Positions 25,224-33,975 of a DNA stretch of 64,000 bases are shown here, in pieces. Origin of the DNA: Alteraurantiacibacter buctensis (GTDB lineage Bacteria > Pseudomonadota > Alphaproteobacteria > Sphingomonadales > Sphingomonadaceae); NCBI RefSeq assembly GCF_009827655.1, contig NZ_WTYV01000009.1:1-64000 (forward strand). Direction: 5' to 3'. Under the pieces are notes generated by a model. It worked only from the letters and a program-made list of their open reading frames with translations, searched no databases and was not told where the DNA came from. The position numbers and the translations under genes were made by a program. How positions within the stretch are numbered: position 1 is the first letter of the stretch; every line of letters begins with the position of its first letter.

Positions 25224-26449
25224 CCTGGCGACTGTTCCTTGCCCTCTCCGCCGCCGTGATCGTGCCGCTGCCGGCGCTGGCCGAACCCGGCCTGCCCGAT
25301 GCAGCGCAGGTGGCCGAGGCGCTGGATGCCCACCCCTCTGTCCTCGCCGCCCGGCAGCGCGTGGAGGCGACCCGAGCCGGGGCCGAGGCGCGCGCCATCG
25401 GTCCGCACGAGCTGACCTTCTCCGGCAGCTACGTGCGGCGCGACACGCGGATCGACGGCGGCTTCAACGAATTCGACACCCAGCTTTCGCGCTCGGTCCG
25501 CCTGCCCGGCAAGGCCCGGCTCGACAGCGAGATCGGCCAGCACCAGGTCGAGGCGGCGGAAAACATGGCCGAGGACGTGCGCCACCAGGCTGCGCTGGTG
25601 CTGGCCGGCCACTGGTGGGATTGGCTGGAGGCTGCCGCCGCCGCGCGGGTGGACCTGCAGGCGGTGGGCAACCTTGAACGGTCGCTGGCGGCGGTCCGGC
25701 GGCGCGTGGAACTGGGCGATGCAGCCCTGCTTGATGCCGATCTGGCCGAGGCCGCCCTGGGCCAGGCGCGCATCCTGGCCGAGCAGTCCGCCGGCGAGGC
25801 CCTGCTGGCGCGCGGGCGGCTGGAAACGCACTTCCCGGCGCTGGCCCTGCCCGCCGAAGCGCCCGAGGTGCCGCAGCCCGCTGCCGACGGCGACCTGCTG
25901 GCAACCCTGCGCGACCAGGTGCTGACCAACAGCCACGAAATCGCCGCCGCCGAGGCCCACGCCGATGGCATGTCCGCCGCTGCCGAGCGCGCCAGGCTGG
26001 AACGCACGGCCGACCCTTCGCTGGGCGTGCGGCTGTTCTCCGAACGCGGCGGGGAAGAGCGCGGCGCGGGCCTGGTCTTCTCGATCCCGCTGGGCGGCGG
26101 CCACCGCGCAGCCCTGGCCAGCGAGGCTGCGGCCACCGCCTCGGCCGCCGCGGCCGATGCCACCCTCGCCCGCTTCACCGTGCGCGAAACCGCGGATGCA
26201 GACCTGGCCGAGGCGACCTTTCGCATCAGCGCCTGGCACCGCGCCCGCGAGGCGCTGGACGCGCAGATGTCTGCCCTGCAACGCCTGCGGCGCGGCCATG
26301 ACCTCAGCGAGATCGACCTGTCCGACCTGTTGCTGGGCGAGCGGCTGACCCACGAAGCCTTCCGCACCGAAGCCGTGACCCGCGCCCAGGCTCAGCGCGC
26401 CATCACCCGGATTCGCGTGGACAGCCACCAGTTGTGGCTGGCCGACTGA
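25220..26449 (+). CDS. TolC-family outer-membrane efflux channel
   Basis: 409 aa. Signal peptide at residues 1-22 (ending ALAEPG). Two long helical hairpins are evident as Ala/Glu/Arg-rich stretches (about 28-60, 95-180, 205-280 and 300-400), with strands such as ELTFSGSYVRRDTR and PSLGVRLFSERG between them, as in the OEP family. It is the third member of the tripartite pump. Start and preceding stop overlap (ATGA), so translation is coupled. Confidence 0.9.
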   Translation: MTWRLFLALSAAVIVPLPALAEPGLPDAAQVAEALDAHPSVLAARQRVEATRAGAEARAIGPHELTFSGSYVRRDTRIDGGFNEFDTQLSRSVRLPGKARLDSEIGQHQVEAAENMAEDVRHQAALVLAGHWWDWLEAAAAARVDLQAVGNLERSLAAVRRRVELGDAALLDADLAEAALGQARILAEQSAGEALLARGRLETHFPALALPAEAPEVPQPAADGDLLATLRDQVLTNSHEIAAAEAHADGMSAAAERARLERTADPSLGVRLFSERGGEERGAGLVFSIPLGGGHRAALASEAAATASAAAADATLARFTVRETADADLAEATFRISAWHRAREALDAQMSALQRLRRGHDLSEIDLSDLLLGERLTHEAFRTEAVTRAQAQRAITRIRVDSHQLWLAD

Positions 26450-26513
26450 GGCTCCGTGGCCGCCCCGGCAGCCCGGCCCCGCAAGGTTCCGCCCGCCCCG
26501 CCCCAAGGTCTAC

Positions 26514-26543
26514 TTGGCAGCGGGGTCGCAAGTCTGTAGACTT
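26514..26543 (+). promoter_or_regulatory. promoter with 14-bp inverted repeat before the molybdenum enzyme genes
   Basis: TTGGCA (26514-26519) and TAGACT (26537-26542) are separated by 17 bases, a good sigma-70-type promoter. The inverted repeat AAGTCT-GT-AGACTT (26530-26543) overlaps the -10 box, so a repressor or activator site is likely. The start codon follows 40 bases later. Confidence 0.6.
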
Positions 26544-26582
26544 TGTCAAAATCGGGACTGGATCACTTCACAGGAGTTAGCG

Positions 26583-27053
26583 ATGGCCTATCGGGTCAAG
26601 ATCAATGGCGAGACGCGCGAGATCGATGCGCCGCAGGATATGCCCCTGCTGTGGGCCCTGCGCCAGGAACTGGGCATGGTCGGCACGAAGTTCGGCTGCG
26701 GCATCGGCATGTGCGGGGCCTGCACCGTGCATGTGGACGGCGTGGCCACCCGCTCGTGCAGCCTGCCGGTCGGCTCCATCGGCGACAAGGAAGTGACCAC
26801 CATCGAGGCGCTGGCCCAGTCGCCCGTGGGTGAGGCCCTGCAGCAGGTGTGGCTGGAAGAGGACGTGATGCAGTGCGGCTATTGCCAGGCCGGCCAGCTG
26901 ATGACCGCCACAGCGCTGCTCACCGCCAACCCCAACCCCAGCCAGGACGAGATCGAGAACGCCATGCGCGGCAACATCTGCCGCTGCGCGTGCTACAAGC
27001 GGATCAACCAGGCGATTGCCCGCGTTGCGCAGGAGGGCCCGGTCAATGCGTGA
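26583..27053 (+). CDS. iorA: two-[2Fe-2S] subunit of isoquinoline 1-oxidoreductase-like enzyme
   Basis: 156 aa; the ATG at 26583 follows CAGGAG. The N-terminal plant-type ferredoxin domain binds one cluster with Cys39, Cys44, Cys47 and Cys59. The helical domain binds the second with Cys98, Cys101, Cys133 and Cys135 (CGYCQAG and NICRCACYKR). This is the small electron-transfer subunit of xanthine-dehydrogenase-family hydroxylases. There is no signal peptide, so if the enzyme is periplasmic it must be carried out with the Tat-tagged large subunit. It overlaps the large-subunit gene by eight bases. As in IorAB-type enzymes, no separate FAD subunit gene is adjacent. Confidence 0.9.
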   Translation: MAYRVKINGETREIDAPQDMPLLWALRQELGMVGTKFGCGIGMCGACTVHVDGVATRSCSLPVGSIGDKEVTTIEALAQSPVGEALQQVWLEEDVMQCGYCQAGQLMTATALLTANPNPSQDEIENAMRGNICRCACYKRINQAIARVAQEGPVNA

Positions 27054-29256
27054 TATCGCTCTCGCCCGCCGCGGGTTCCTGAAGGCCAGCGCCCTTGTCG
27101 GCGGCGGCTTTGCCCTTGCCGCCAGCATCCCGATGGCTGCCCGCGCGATGGCGGCAGAACAGGCCGAAGGCGGCATGCTCAACGCCTTCGTCACCATCAA
27201 TCCGGACAACACCATTACCATCATCGGCAAGAACCCGGAGATCGGCCAGGGCATCAAGACTATGCTGCCCATGCTGATCGCCGAGGAGCTGGACGCCGAC
27301 TGGGACCAGGTGCGCATCCTGCAGGGCGATACCGATGCCGCCCGCTATGGCCCGCAGCTAGCCGGCGGCAGCTTTGCCACGCCGATGAACTGGATTCCCA
27401 TGCGCCAGGTGGGCGCCGCCGCCCGGCAGATGCTGCTGGCCGCCGCCGCGCAGACCTGGGGGGTCGAGGCTTCCTCGCTTACCACCGAGCCGAACGCCGT
27501 GGTCCATGCCGCTTCGGGCCGCCGCGCCAGCTATGGCAGCCTGGCCAGCGTGGCCGCCGGAATGCAGGTGCCGGACCTGGCCGCCGTGCCGCTGAAGGAT
27601 GCGGCGCAGTTCCGCATCATCGGCCGTGCGATTGGCGGGATCGACAGCCCGCGCATCGTCAAGGGTGAGCCGATCTTCGGCGTCGACACCCAGCTTCCCG
27701 GCATGGTCTATGCCGCCTACGAGCGCAGCCCGGTCTATGGCGCGCGGCTGGTTTCGGCCGACGTGGCGGCCGCCAAGGCGCAGGCCGGCGTGATCGATGC
27801 CTTCACCATCGAGGGCAACGGCAAGGCCGACGAGCTGGTTGATGGCGTGGCCGTGATCGCCAGCAACTGGTGGCTGGCCAACCGCGCTCGCTCGGCCCTC
27901 AACGTCCAGTGGGACCAGGGCGAGTGGGCGAACCATTCCACCGCCGGCTATACCGCGCAGGCCGCCGAGGCCTGGGCATCGGGCACCCCTCAGGAAGTGC
28001 TCAACAACAAGGGCGATTTCGCCGCTGCTGCCGCCAGCGCGGCCAAGGTGATCGAGGCCGAATACAGCTATCCGTTCCTGGCCCACGTGGCGATGGAGCC
28101 GATGAACTGCACCGCGCTGATGCACGAGGACGGGCGCATGGAAATGTGGGCCCCGTCGCAGACCCCGCAGGGGGGCCTGGCCGTGGTGGCCAGTTACCTG
28201 GGCCTGCCGCAGGACAAGGTGACCGTGCACATCACCCGCATGGGCGGCGGCTTCGGCCGGCGGCTGACCAACGACTACATGGTCCAGGTGGCCGCGATTG
28301 CGAAGCGGATGCCCGGCACCCCGGTGCAGCTGATCTGGAGCCGCGAGGATGACGTGCGGTCGGACTTCTTCCGGCCGGGCGGCTATCACAAGTTCAAGGC
28401 GGCGATCGACGGCAGCGGCAAGCTGGTGGGTATCCAGGACCACTTCGTCACCTTCGACTATCCCGCCGGCGGCCCGTTCAACCCGGCATCGATGCCGGCC
28501 AGCGAGTTCCCCGCCAACTATGTGCCCAACGTGCACTATGGCATGACCAAGCTGCGCACCGCGATCCCGATGGGCGCGCTGCGGGCCCCCACCAGCAACG
28601 CGCTGGCCTTCGTCTTCCAGAGCTTTCTGGACGAGGTGGCGCAGGCATCGGGCAAGGACCTGCCTTCGCTGATGCTGGAGCTGATCGACGGTGCCGGCCC
28701 CGAACAGGGCGGCCGTGGTCCTGCCGGCCCCACCCCGGGCTTCAACCCCGCGCGGCTGGCCGGCGTCACCCGCAAGGTGATGGAGATGGCCAACTGGGGC
28801 ACCCCTGCCGCAGAAGGCCGCGCCAAGGGCTTCGGCTTCTACTTCAGCCACCAGGGCTATTTCGCCGAAGTGGTGGAAGCCAGCCTCGACGCGCGCAACC
28901 AGGTGGTGATCCATGACGTGTGGTGCGCGGGCGACGTGGGCGCGCACATCATCAACCCGCACGGGGCGCTGAACCAGGTGGAAGGCTCGATCATCGACGG
29001 CCTGGGCCAGGCGCTGCAACTGGCGGTGGAATTCGAAGGGGGCGCGGCCAAGCAGTCCAACTTCCACAACTACCAGCTGCCGCGCATGCCGATGGTGCCC
29101 AACCTGCACGTGGAATTCGTGAAGAGCGACAATGCCCCCACCGGCCTGGGCGAACCCGCGCTGCCGCCGGTAATCCCGGCGCTGACCAACGCGCTGTTTG
29201 CCCTGACCGGTAAGCGGGTGCGCAAGCTGCCGATCGACACCAGCCAGTTCGCCTGA
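27046..29256 (+). CDS. iorB: molybdopterin-binding large subunit, IorB-type, Tat-exported
   Basis: 736 aa from the ATG at 27046 (RBS AGGAGGG). A Tat signal is visible at the N-terminus (twin Arg in RRGFLK, residues 8-13, then a hydrophobic stretch ending in ARAMAA). The body is a xanthine dehydrogenase family molybdenum-binding subunit: GKNPEIGQGIKT, two QTPQGG-like molybdenum-cofactor loops, RMGGGFGRR, a GALRAPTSNA region, and near the C-terminus GLGEPALPPVIPALTNALFA, which holds the base Glu. It probably hydroxylates an N-heterocycle or oxidises an aldehyde in the periplasm, passing electrons to a cytochrome or quinone. The substrate is unknown. Confidence 0.9.
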   Translation: MRDIALARRGFLKASALVGGGFALAASIPMAARAMAAEQAEGGMLNAFVTINPDNTITIIGKNPEIGQGIKTMLPMLIAEELDADWDQVRILQGDTDAARYGPQLAGGSFATPMNWIPMRQVGAAARQMLLAAAAQTWGVEASSLTTEPNAVVHAASGRRASYGSLASVAAGMQVPDLAAVPLKDAAQFRIIGRAIGGIDSPRIVKGEPIFGVDTQLPGMVYAAYERSPVYGARLVSADVAAAKAQAGVIDAFTIEGNGKADELVDGVAVIASNWWLANRARSALNVQWDQGEWANHSTAGYTAQAAEAWASGTPQEVLNNKGDFAAAAASAAKVIEAEYSYPFLAHVAMEPMNCTALMHEDGRMEMWAPSQTPQGGLAVVASYLGLPQDKVTVHITRMGGGFGRRLTNDYMVQVAAIAKRMPGTPVQLIWSREDDVRSDFFRPGGYHKFKAAIDGSGKLVGIQDHFVTFDYPAGGPFNPASMPASEFPANYVPNVHYGMTKLRTAIPMGALRAPTSNALAFVFQSFLDEVAQASGKDLPSLMLELIDGAGPEQGGRGPAGPTPGFNPARLAGVTRKVMEMANWGTPAAEGRAKGFGFYFSHQGYFAEVVEASLDARNQVVIHDVWCAGDVGAHIINPHGALNQVEGSIIDGLGQALQLAVEFEGGAAKQSNFHNYQLPRMPMVPNLHVEFVKSDNAPTGLGEPALPPVIPALTNALFALTGKRVRKLPIDTSQFA

Positions 29257-29278
29257 TCGTCCGCGTCTGAACACAAGC

Positions 29279-29313
29279 TCGGCCCCTTTCCCGCCCGGCG
29301 GGAGAGGGGCCGA
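29279..29313. terminator. strong hairpin between convergent genes
   Basis: TCGGCCCCTTTCCCGCC pairs with GGCGGGAGAGGGGCCGA with one mismatch around a very short loop. It lies between the convergent iorB-like and histidine kinase genes and could end both transcripts, although no long T-run follows. Confidence 0.7.
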
Positions 29314-29316
29314 TCC

Positions 29317-31035
29317 TCATTTGCCTTCCGCCGGGGTGGTGATCGCGGGCGGCTGCTTGCCCGCGCGGATGGCGAACTGGGTGGGCCGCCGCACCGGAAT
29401 GGTCAGCAGGCAGCGCAGCCCTTCGGGCAGGAATTCCAGCTTCACCGGCTGCTTCAGTTCCTGCGCCACCACCCGCTCGATCAGGTCGGTGCCGAAGCCG
29501 CGCCGGTCCGGGCGCACCACCGGCGGACCGCCGCTTTCCTGCCAAGCGACTTCCACCAGTTCCTCGCTCCGCCGATGCCAAGTGACCGAAACCGTGCCGC
29601 CCGGCCGCGAGAGCGCGCCGTACTTGGCGGCATTGGTGGCCAGCTCGTGGATCGCCAGGCCCAGCGACAGGGCATCGTTGGGCGCCAGTTCCACGTCCGG
29701 ACCGGCCATCTCCACCGTGTGCTCGGCCTCGAAGGCATAAGGGTTCAACTCTGCCTCGATCAGCGCGCGGATGGGGGTTGCCCCCCAGTCTGACATGGTC
29801 AGCAGGTCGTGGGTGGCAGACAGCGCGCGGATGCGCCCGTCCAGCCCGTCGGCAAACTCGTCCAGGCTGCCGCCCCGCCGCCGGGTGAGGGCGATGATTG
29901 AAAGGACGTTGGCCAGCGTGTTTTTGACCCGGTGGTTGAGCTCGCGGGTCAGCGTGGCGCGGATCGCGCTCTGCTCCTCGAACCAGTTAAGCGCCGCCTC
30001 GTCCTCCAGCGCCTGGCGGGTAAGCATCCGCACCAGCAGCATCAGCAGGCTGGCCGCCAGCAGGCCGAAGATCAGCGTGGCCATCGACAGGCGCGAGAGC
30101 GCGGCCGATCCGCTGCGCCCCACCTCGATGCGGAACGGGCGGTTGGCGATGTTCACCTGCAGCCGCACCACGCGGCCCGATGGCTCGACCCCCGGGCTGG
30201 TGGAGGCCAGTAACTGGCTGCCATCGCCCCACCCGTCATACAGGTTGACCAGGTAGCTGCCGGCATCCTCCAGTTCCAGCGCGCTGCTGAGGAAGTCCTG
30301 GCCGTTGAACGGGCTGTAGACGAAGCCGCTGAGCTGCCGCCGGCCGTCGACCATCACGAACACCGGCATGTAGATCAGGAAGCCGGGGCGCTCCTCGTCT
30401 CCCTCCTGCGCCAGCACCACCGCGCCCGAAGCGGTCGGGCGGGCCTGGTCGGCCGCCTCGTCCATCGCCGCACGGCGCACCGGTTCGGAATACATGTCAA
30501 AACCCAGCGCCCGCCGGCTGCGGTCGGTATCGGGCTGCAGGTAGAGCACGCCCACGCTGAAGGGCTGCCCTGGTTGGCGCGCGGGATTGAGCACGGCGGG
30601 GATGATGGCCGAGGCATTGAGCAGGGTGTTGAACGCCGCCTCGCCGCCCGGCCGCACTACCTTGGCCCAGCCGATTCCTTCTGCCCCGCGTGAATCCCCG
30701 TCCAGCCGCAGCTCGGATACGAAGCGGCGGAAATCGTCCGCCTGCACCTCGCCACCCTGCGCCGCAATCAGCGCGGCACCGGCGCGAAGGTAAGCGGCGC
30801 TGGCATTGGCGCGCCGTTCCAGCGCGCTGGCCAGCGCGGCGGAGCGGCTGCTCTGCAAGGCCTGGTTGCGCTCGCTCTCGCTGCGCTCGATGGCAAAGAT
30901 TGCCAGCAGGGTGACCATGATGACGAGGAGGAAGATGCCCACCGGCGTAAAGCGCGGGTTGCCCACCAGCCAGCGCTGTACGCGGCCGCGTGTCACCTTG
31001 CTTCTTGCCGATCCACCCTCTGAAATCATGCCCAT
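29317..31035 (-). CDS. CHASE-domain HWE histidine kinase, probable general-stress sensor
   Basis: About 572 aa; the start is uncertain (ATG 31035 or 31029, or a GTG further in). A membrane helix (about 30-50) is followed by a periplasmic CHASE domain (about 75-290), a second helix, then an HWE/HisKA_2 kinase core: ELNHRVKNTLANV with the phospho-His, ATNAAKYGALS in the ATP-binding domain, and the VAWQESGG motif containing the Trp-x-Glu that names the HWE family. Such kinases feed the PhyR-NepR-EcfG cascade in alphaproteobacteria. Its divergent position beside nepR-ecfG supports that role. No PhyR gene is present in this window. Confidence 0.88.
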   Translation of the reverse strand: MGMISEGGSARSKVTRGRVQRWLVGNPRFTPVGIFLLVIMVTLLAIFAIERSESERNQALQSSRSAALASALERRANASAAYLRAGAALIAAQGGEVQADDFRRFVSELRLDGDSRGAEGIGWAKVVRPGGEAAFNTLLNASAIIPAVLNPARQPGQPFSVGVLYLQPDTDRSRRALGFDMYSEPVRRAAMDEAADQARPTASGAVVLAQEGDEERPGFLIYMPVFVMVDGRRQLSGFVYSPFNGQDFLSSALELEDAGSYLVNLYDGWGDGSQLLASTSPGVEPSGRVVRLQVNIANRPFRIEVGRSGSAALSRLSMATLIFGLLAASLLMLLVRMLTRQALEDEAALNWFEEQSAIRATLTRELNHRVKNTLANVLSIIALTRRRGGSLDEFADGLDGRIRALSATHDLLTMSDWGATPIRALIEAELNPYAFEAEHTVEMAGPDVELAPNDALSLGLAIHELATNAAKYGALSRPGGTVSVTWHRRSEELVEVAWQESGGPPVVRPDRRGFGTDLIERVVAQELKQPVKLEFLPEGLRCLLTIPVRRPTQFAIRAGKQPPAITTPAEGK

Positions 31036-31042
31036 CCTGTTG

Positions 31043-31067
31043 GGAACCGAATAGAAGCGTTTTCGTT
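31043..31067 (+). promoter_or_regulatory. EcfG-type promoter for nepR-ecfG
   Basis: GGAAC (31043-31047) and CGTT (31064-31067) with 16 bases between them match the general-stress sigma EcfG consensus exactly. nepR starts 59 bases downstream, so the module is probably auto-activated. On the other strand GGAAC (31069-31065) and GGTT (31048-31045) form an overlapping near-consensus pair facing the kinase gene. Confidence 0.8.
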
Positions 31068-31125
31068 CCACTACGAGGACAAACCGCAAAAGGCGGTGTA
31101 GGGATCGTTAACTCAGGCAGTTGGT

Positions 31126-31299
31126 ATGGTGCGGGAACAAACAATAACAGTGGAACCAAAAGGCAGGCCCGGCGGCAATGGTCGCAAGCCCGAGTGGGCG
31201 CAGGGCCTGAAAAAGCTTTACGATTCCGTCGTCGAAGAACCCCTGCCCGATGACCTGACCGCCCTGCTCGCCCGTCTGGATGACGAGGGCAAGAAGTGA
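31126..31299 (+). CDS. nepR: NepR anti-sigma factor
   Basis: A 57-residue gene, too short for many ORF scans. The sequence reads into GLKKLYDSVVEEPLPDDL and ends TALLARLDDEGKK, the two-helix NepR signature (LxxLYDxVVxEPxPDDxxxLLxxLD). The first 24 residues are a basic, flexible tail. NepR holds EcfG inactive until phosphorylated PhyR captures NepR. The stop codon overlaps the GTG start of the sigma factor gene (GTGA), so translation is coupled and anti-sigma and sigma are made together. The ATG at 31126 has only a weak RBS. An EcfG-type promoter lies upstream. Confidence 0.9.
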   Translation: MVREQTITVEPKGRPGGNGRKPEWAQGLKKLYDSVVEEPLPDDLTALLARLDDEGKK

Positions 31300-31931
31300 C
31301 CGCTGCCGCCACCGCACCCCGGCAGGTGATCCCGCGCAGCGACGCTGACCGCGCTGCCTTCAAGCGCGACCTTGCGGCCGTGGTGCCGCACCTGCGCGCC
31401 TTTGCCCGCGGCCTGTGCGGTCGGCCGGACATGGCCGACGACCTGGTGCAGGAAACCATGCTGAAGGCCTGGGCCGCGCAGGACCGGTTCGAGCCCGGCA
31501 CATCGATGCGCGCCTGGACCTTCGTGATCCTGCGCAACATCTACCTCACCGACATGCGCCGCAACCGCTTCCGCGGCGAGTATGACGAGCTGGTGGCCGA
31601 GCGCATCCTGGTGGAACCCGCCGGGCAGGAAGCCCCGCTGCACCTGGCCGATCTGCACAGCGCCCTGCTGACCCTGCCGCCCGAACGGCGCGAGGCGCTG
31701 CTGCTGGTGGGGGCCGGCGGCTTTTCCTATGAAGAAGCCGCCGAAATCTGCGGCTGCGCCGTGGGCACGATCAAGAGCCGCGTGGGCCGCGCCCGCGCCG
31801 CCCTGTCGCAGATGATCGAGGCTGGAGGCGTTCCCGACGCCGATCGCAAGGGCAAGGAAGCCCACACCGCGATCATGGACGAGCTGGACATGGTGGCCGC
31901 CGGTGACGGCCTGACCGAGCCGCTGCGCTGA
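31296..31931 (+). CDS. ecfG: EcfG-type ECF sigma factor (general stress response)
   Basis: 211 aa with a GTG start overlapping nepR. Sigma region 2 lies at about 22-95 (HLRAFARGLCGRPDMADDLVQ, TMLKAWAAQDRFEPG, MRAWTFVILRNIYLTDMRR) and region 4 at about 125-175 (LTLPPERREALLLVGAGGFSYEEA, CGCAVGTIKSRVGRARA). The layout, the NepR partner gene and the GGAAC/CGTT promoter upstream identify the EcfG group (ECF15), which directs transcription of general stress genes in alphaproteobacteria. The C-terminal about 30 residues are acidic and variable. Confidence 0.93.
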   Translation: MTAAATAPRQVIPRSDADRAAFKRDLAAVVPHLRAFARGLCGRPDMADDLVQETMLKAWAAQDRFEPGTSMRAWTFVILRNIYLTDMRRNRFRGEYDELVAERILVEPAGQEAPLHLADLHSALLTLPPERREALLLVGAGGFSYEEAAEICGCAVGTIKSRVGRARAALSQMIEAGGVPDADRKGKEAHTAIMDELDMVAAGDGLTEPLR

Positions 31932-31973
31932 CCTCCTCCTAATCACCGCTTGATCCGCCGCCCCGCGCGCGCC

Positions 31974-33182
31974 ATGGATTTGGCCGGCATTCGCGACAAG
32001 GCGCACGGGGCAATGGCTTCGCAGGCAGATCAGCAACCGGACCCTGCGGCTTCGCCGGCCCCGTCCCCGCGCCGCCGGACCATGGGCTTTGCCGCGCAGG
32101 AACTGCGGCTGATTTCCGCCCTGGTGGTGATCCTCGCAATCGGCTTGTTCCTGGCCCTGCCTTTCGTGCTGTCGATCGGCGCGGTGGTGTTCCTGCCGCT
32201 GGTGTCGGCTATGGTGCTGACCATCCTGCTCTCTCCGCTGGCCGACAAGCTGGCCGGCTGGGGCCTGCCCAATACGCTTGCCTCGCTGCTGTCGATGGTA
32301 GTGATGGTGCTGGTGATCCTGCTGGCGCTGACTGCCGTGCTGAGCCCGGCCATCGCGCTGTATGACGAGCTACCGCAGATGATCGCCACGGTGGGCGAGC
32401 GGTTCAGCGAACTGCGCGGCAACCTTTCGTGGCTGGCCCGCATCAATGACCAGATCGCCGGCATCACCGGCGGCACCAGCGCCCGCGAGGTGGTGCTGGC
32501 CAGCCCATCGCTACTGGAAAAGGTGGCCGTGGCCACGCCCACCGTGGTGCTGGAACTGCTGCTGACCATCATGATGACCTTCTTCATGGTGGAATCGCGC
32601 GTGCGCCTGCGCCGCCGGCTGGTGCTGCAACGCCAGCAACTGGATGCCAGCCTGAAAGCCGCACGGGTTATGCGCGCGGTGCAGGACCGGGTGGCCGCCT
32701 ATATCCTGACCGTGGGCGTCATCAACTTGGGCGTGGGCGTGATCGTGACGCTGGGGGCTTGGGCCATGGGCGTCACCGCGCCGCTGATGTGGGGCGGGCT
32801 GGCAGCGCTGTTGAACTTCATCCCCTATATCGGGCCGATGGCGATGGTGGCGCTGCTGGCGCTGTTTGGCCTTGGCACGGCGGAAAGCCCGCTGGTGGGC
32901 CTGATCCCGGCGGCGGCCTACCTGGGCCTGCACACCATCGAATCGAACGTGGTGACACCCGCCGTGCTGGGCGCGCGCTTCACCATGAACCCGGTGATGA
33001 TCCTTCTGGCGCTGTCCTATTTCAGCTGGATCTGGGGGGTGGCGGGGGCGCTGCTGTCGGTCCCGCTGCTGCTGGCGCTGACCGCGCTGGTCGACCACCT
33101 GGGCAAGCCCAACCTGATCGGCTTCCTGTTTGGCGAGCCCTTGTTCGCCAACAATCTGCTGGAACTGGCCGAGGGCGACTGA
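31974..33182 (+). CDS. AI-2E family transporter (PerM/YdiK-like permease)
   Basis: About 402 aa if the ATG at 31974 is used; 32013 (ATG) and 31950 (TTG) are alternatives, none with a strong RBS. An N-terminal cytoplasmic Pro/Ser/Arg tail precedes about eight membrane helices: paired helices near the N-terminus, a large loop with PQMIATVGERFSEL, then a cluster of helices with LNFIPYIGPM and the conserved NPVMILLAL segment. The family was named for a proposed autoinducer-2 exporter, but members include Na+/H+ antiporters and undefined transporters, so no substrate can be stated. It follows ecfG by about 40 bases and might be read from the same promoter. Confidence 0.85.
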   Translation: MDLAGIRDKAHGAMASQADQQPDPAASPAPSPRRRTMGFAAQELRLISALVVILAIGLFLALPFVLSIGAVVFLPLVSAMVLTILLSPLADKLAGWGLPNTLASLLSMVVMVLVILLALTAVLSPAIALYDELPQMIATVGERFSELRGNLSWLARINDQIAGITGGTSAREVVLASPSLLEKVAVATPTVVLELLLTIMMTFFMVESRVRLRRRLVLQRQQLDASLKAARVMRAVQDRVAAYILTVGVINLGVGVIVTLGAWAMGVTAPLMWGGLAALLNFIPYIGPMAMVALLALFGLGTAESPLVGLIPAAAYLGLHTIESNVVTPAVLGARFTMNPVMILLALSYFSWIWGVAGALLSVPLLLALTALVDHLGKPNLIGFLFGEPLFANNLLELAEGD

Positions 33183-33204
33183 TGCCGCCCCCGGCCTGCC
33201 CTGC

Positions 33205-33816
33205 TTACGCGGGATAGGTCCAGGCGCTGCCGCGCGCCAGGTTCTCGGCGGCAAAATCCCAGTTCAGGTGCTGGTCGATCACCGCATCCAGATAGGCAGG
33301 CCGCGCATTGCGGTGGTCGATGTAATAGGCGTGCTCCCACAGGTCGATCACCAGCAGCGGGTTGACGCCCTGATCGGCGAAGGTGTCGCCGTCATGCGTT
33401 TCGCCCACTTCCAGCGTGCCGCCGCGATCCACCAGCCACACCCAGCCGCTGGCAAAGTGGCCCGCGCCCTTTTCCTTCAGCAGCGCCACCAGCTTTTCGA
33501 GCGAGCCGAACGCGGCATCGATCGCGCTGGCGAGGTCGCCGGCCGGGGCGCCGCCCTGCGGGGCCAGCGAATGCCAGTAGAAGCCGTGGTTCCAGCTCTG
33601 CGCGGCGTTGTTGAACAGGCCCTGGTTGCTGCCGCGCGCGGCGGCAATCACGTATTCCAGGCTTTTACCGTCAAGGTCGGTGCCAGCAATCGCGGCATTG
33701 GTCTTGTCGATATAGGCCTTGTGGTGCTTGCCGTGGTGATAGTCGAAGGTCTCGCCGCTGATGGCGGGGGCCAGGGCTTCCTTGGCAAAAGGCAGGTCGA
33801 TCAGGGTAAAGGCCAT
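33205..33816 (-). CDS. sodB: iron superoxide dismutase
   Basis: 203 aa, standard length. It converts superoxide to oxygen and hydrogen peroxide in the cytoplasm. Metal ligands are His27, His77, Asp158 and His162 (in DYHHGKHH, WNHGFYWH and DLWEHAYY). The Gln in NNAAQSWNHGFYW occupies the position used by iron enzymes, so Fe rather than Mn is expected. The gene is convergent with the permease gene and divergent from glmM, alone in its transcription unit. Confidence 0.96.
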   Translation of the reverse strand: MAFTLIDLPFAKEALAPAISGETFDYHHGKHHKAYIDKTNAAIAGTDLDGKSLEYVIAAARGSNQGLFNNAAQSWNHGFYWHSLAPQGGAPAGDLASAIDAAFGSLEKLVALLKEKGAGHFASGWVWLVDRGGTLEVGETHDGDTFADQGVNPLLVIDLWEHAYYIDHRNARPAYLDAVIDQHLNWDFAAENLARGSAWTYPA

Positions 33817-33975
33817 CTTGGTGTCTTTCCGTATCCGGGGGGTTGAGTGGGGTGCCTGCCCCTAACGCATGGCCCCTGCAATGGTTGCGAAATCTCTGCT
33901 TTTCCCGTGCCAAGCAGGCGTGACTTTACGCTGCGGACTTGGCATTGCTGGGGTGTGAAAAACTGGGACTTGTAG

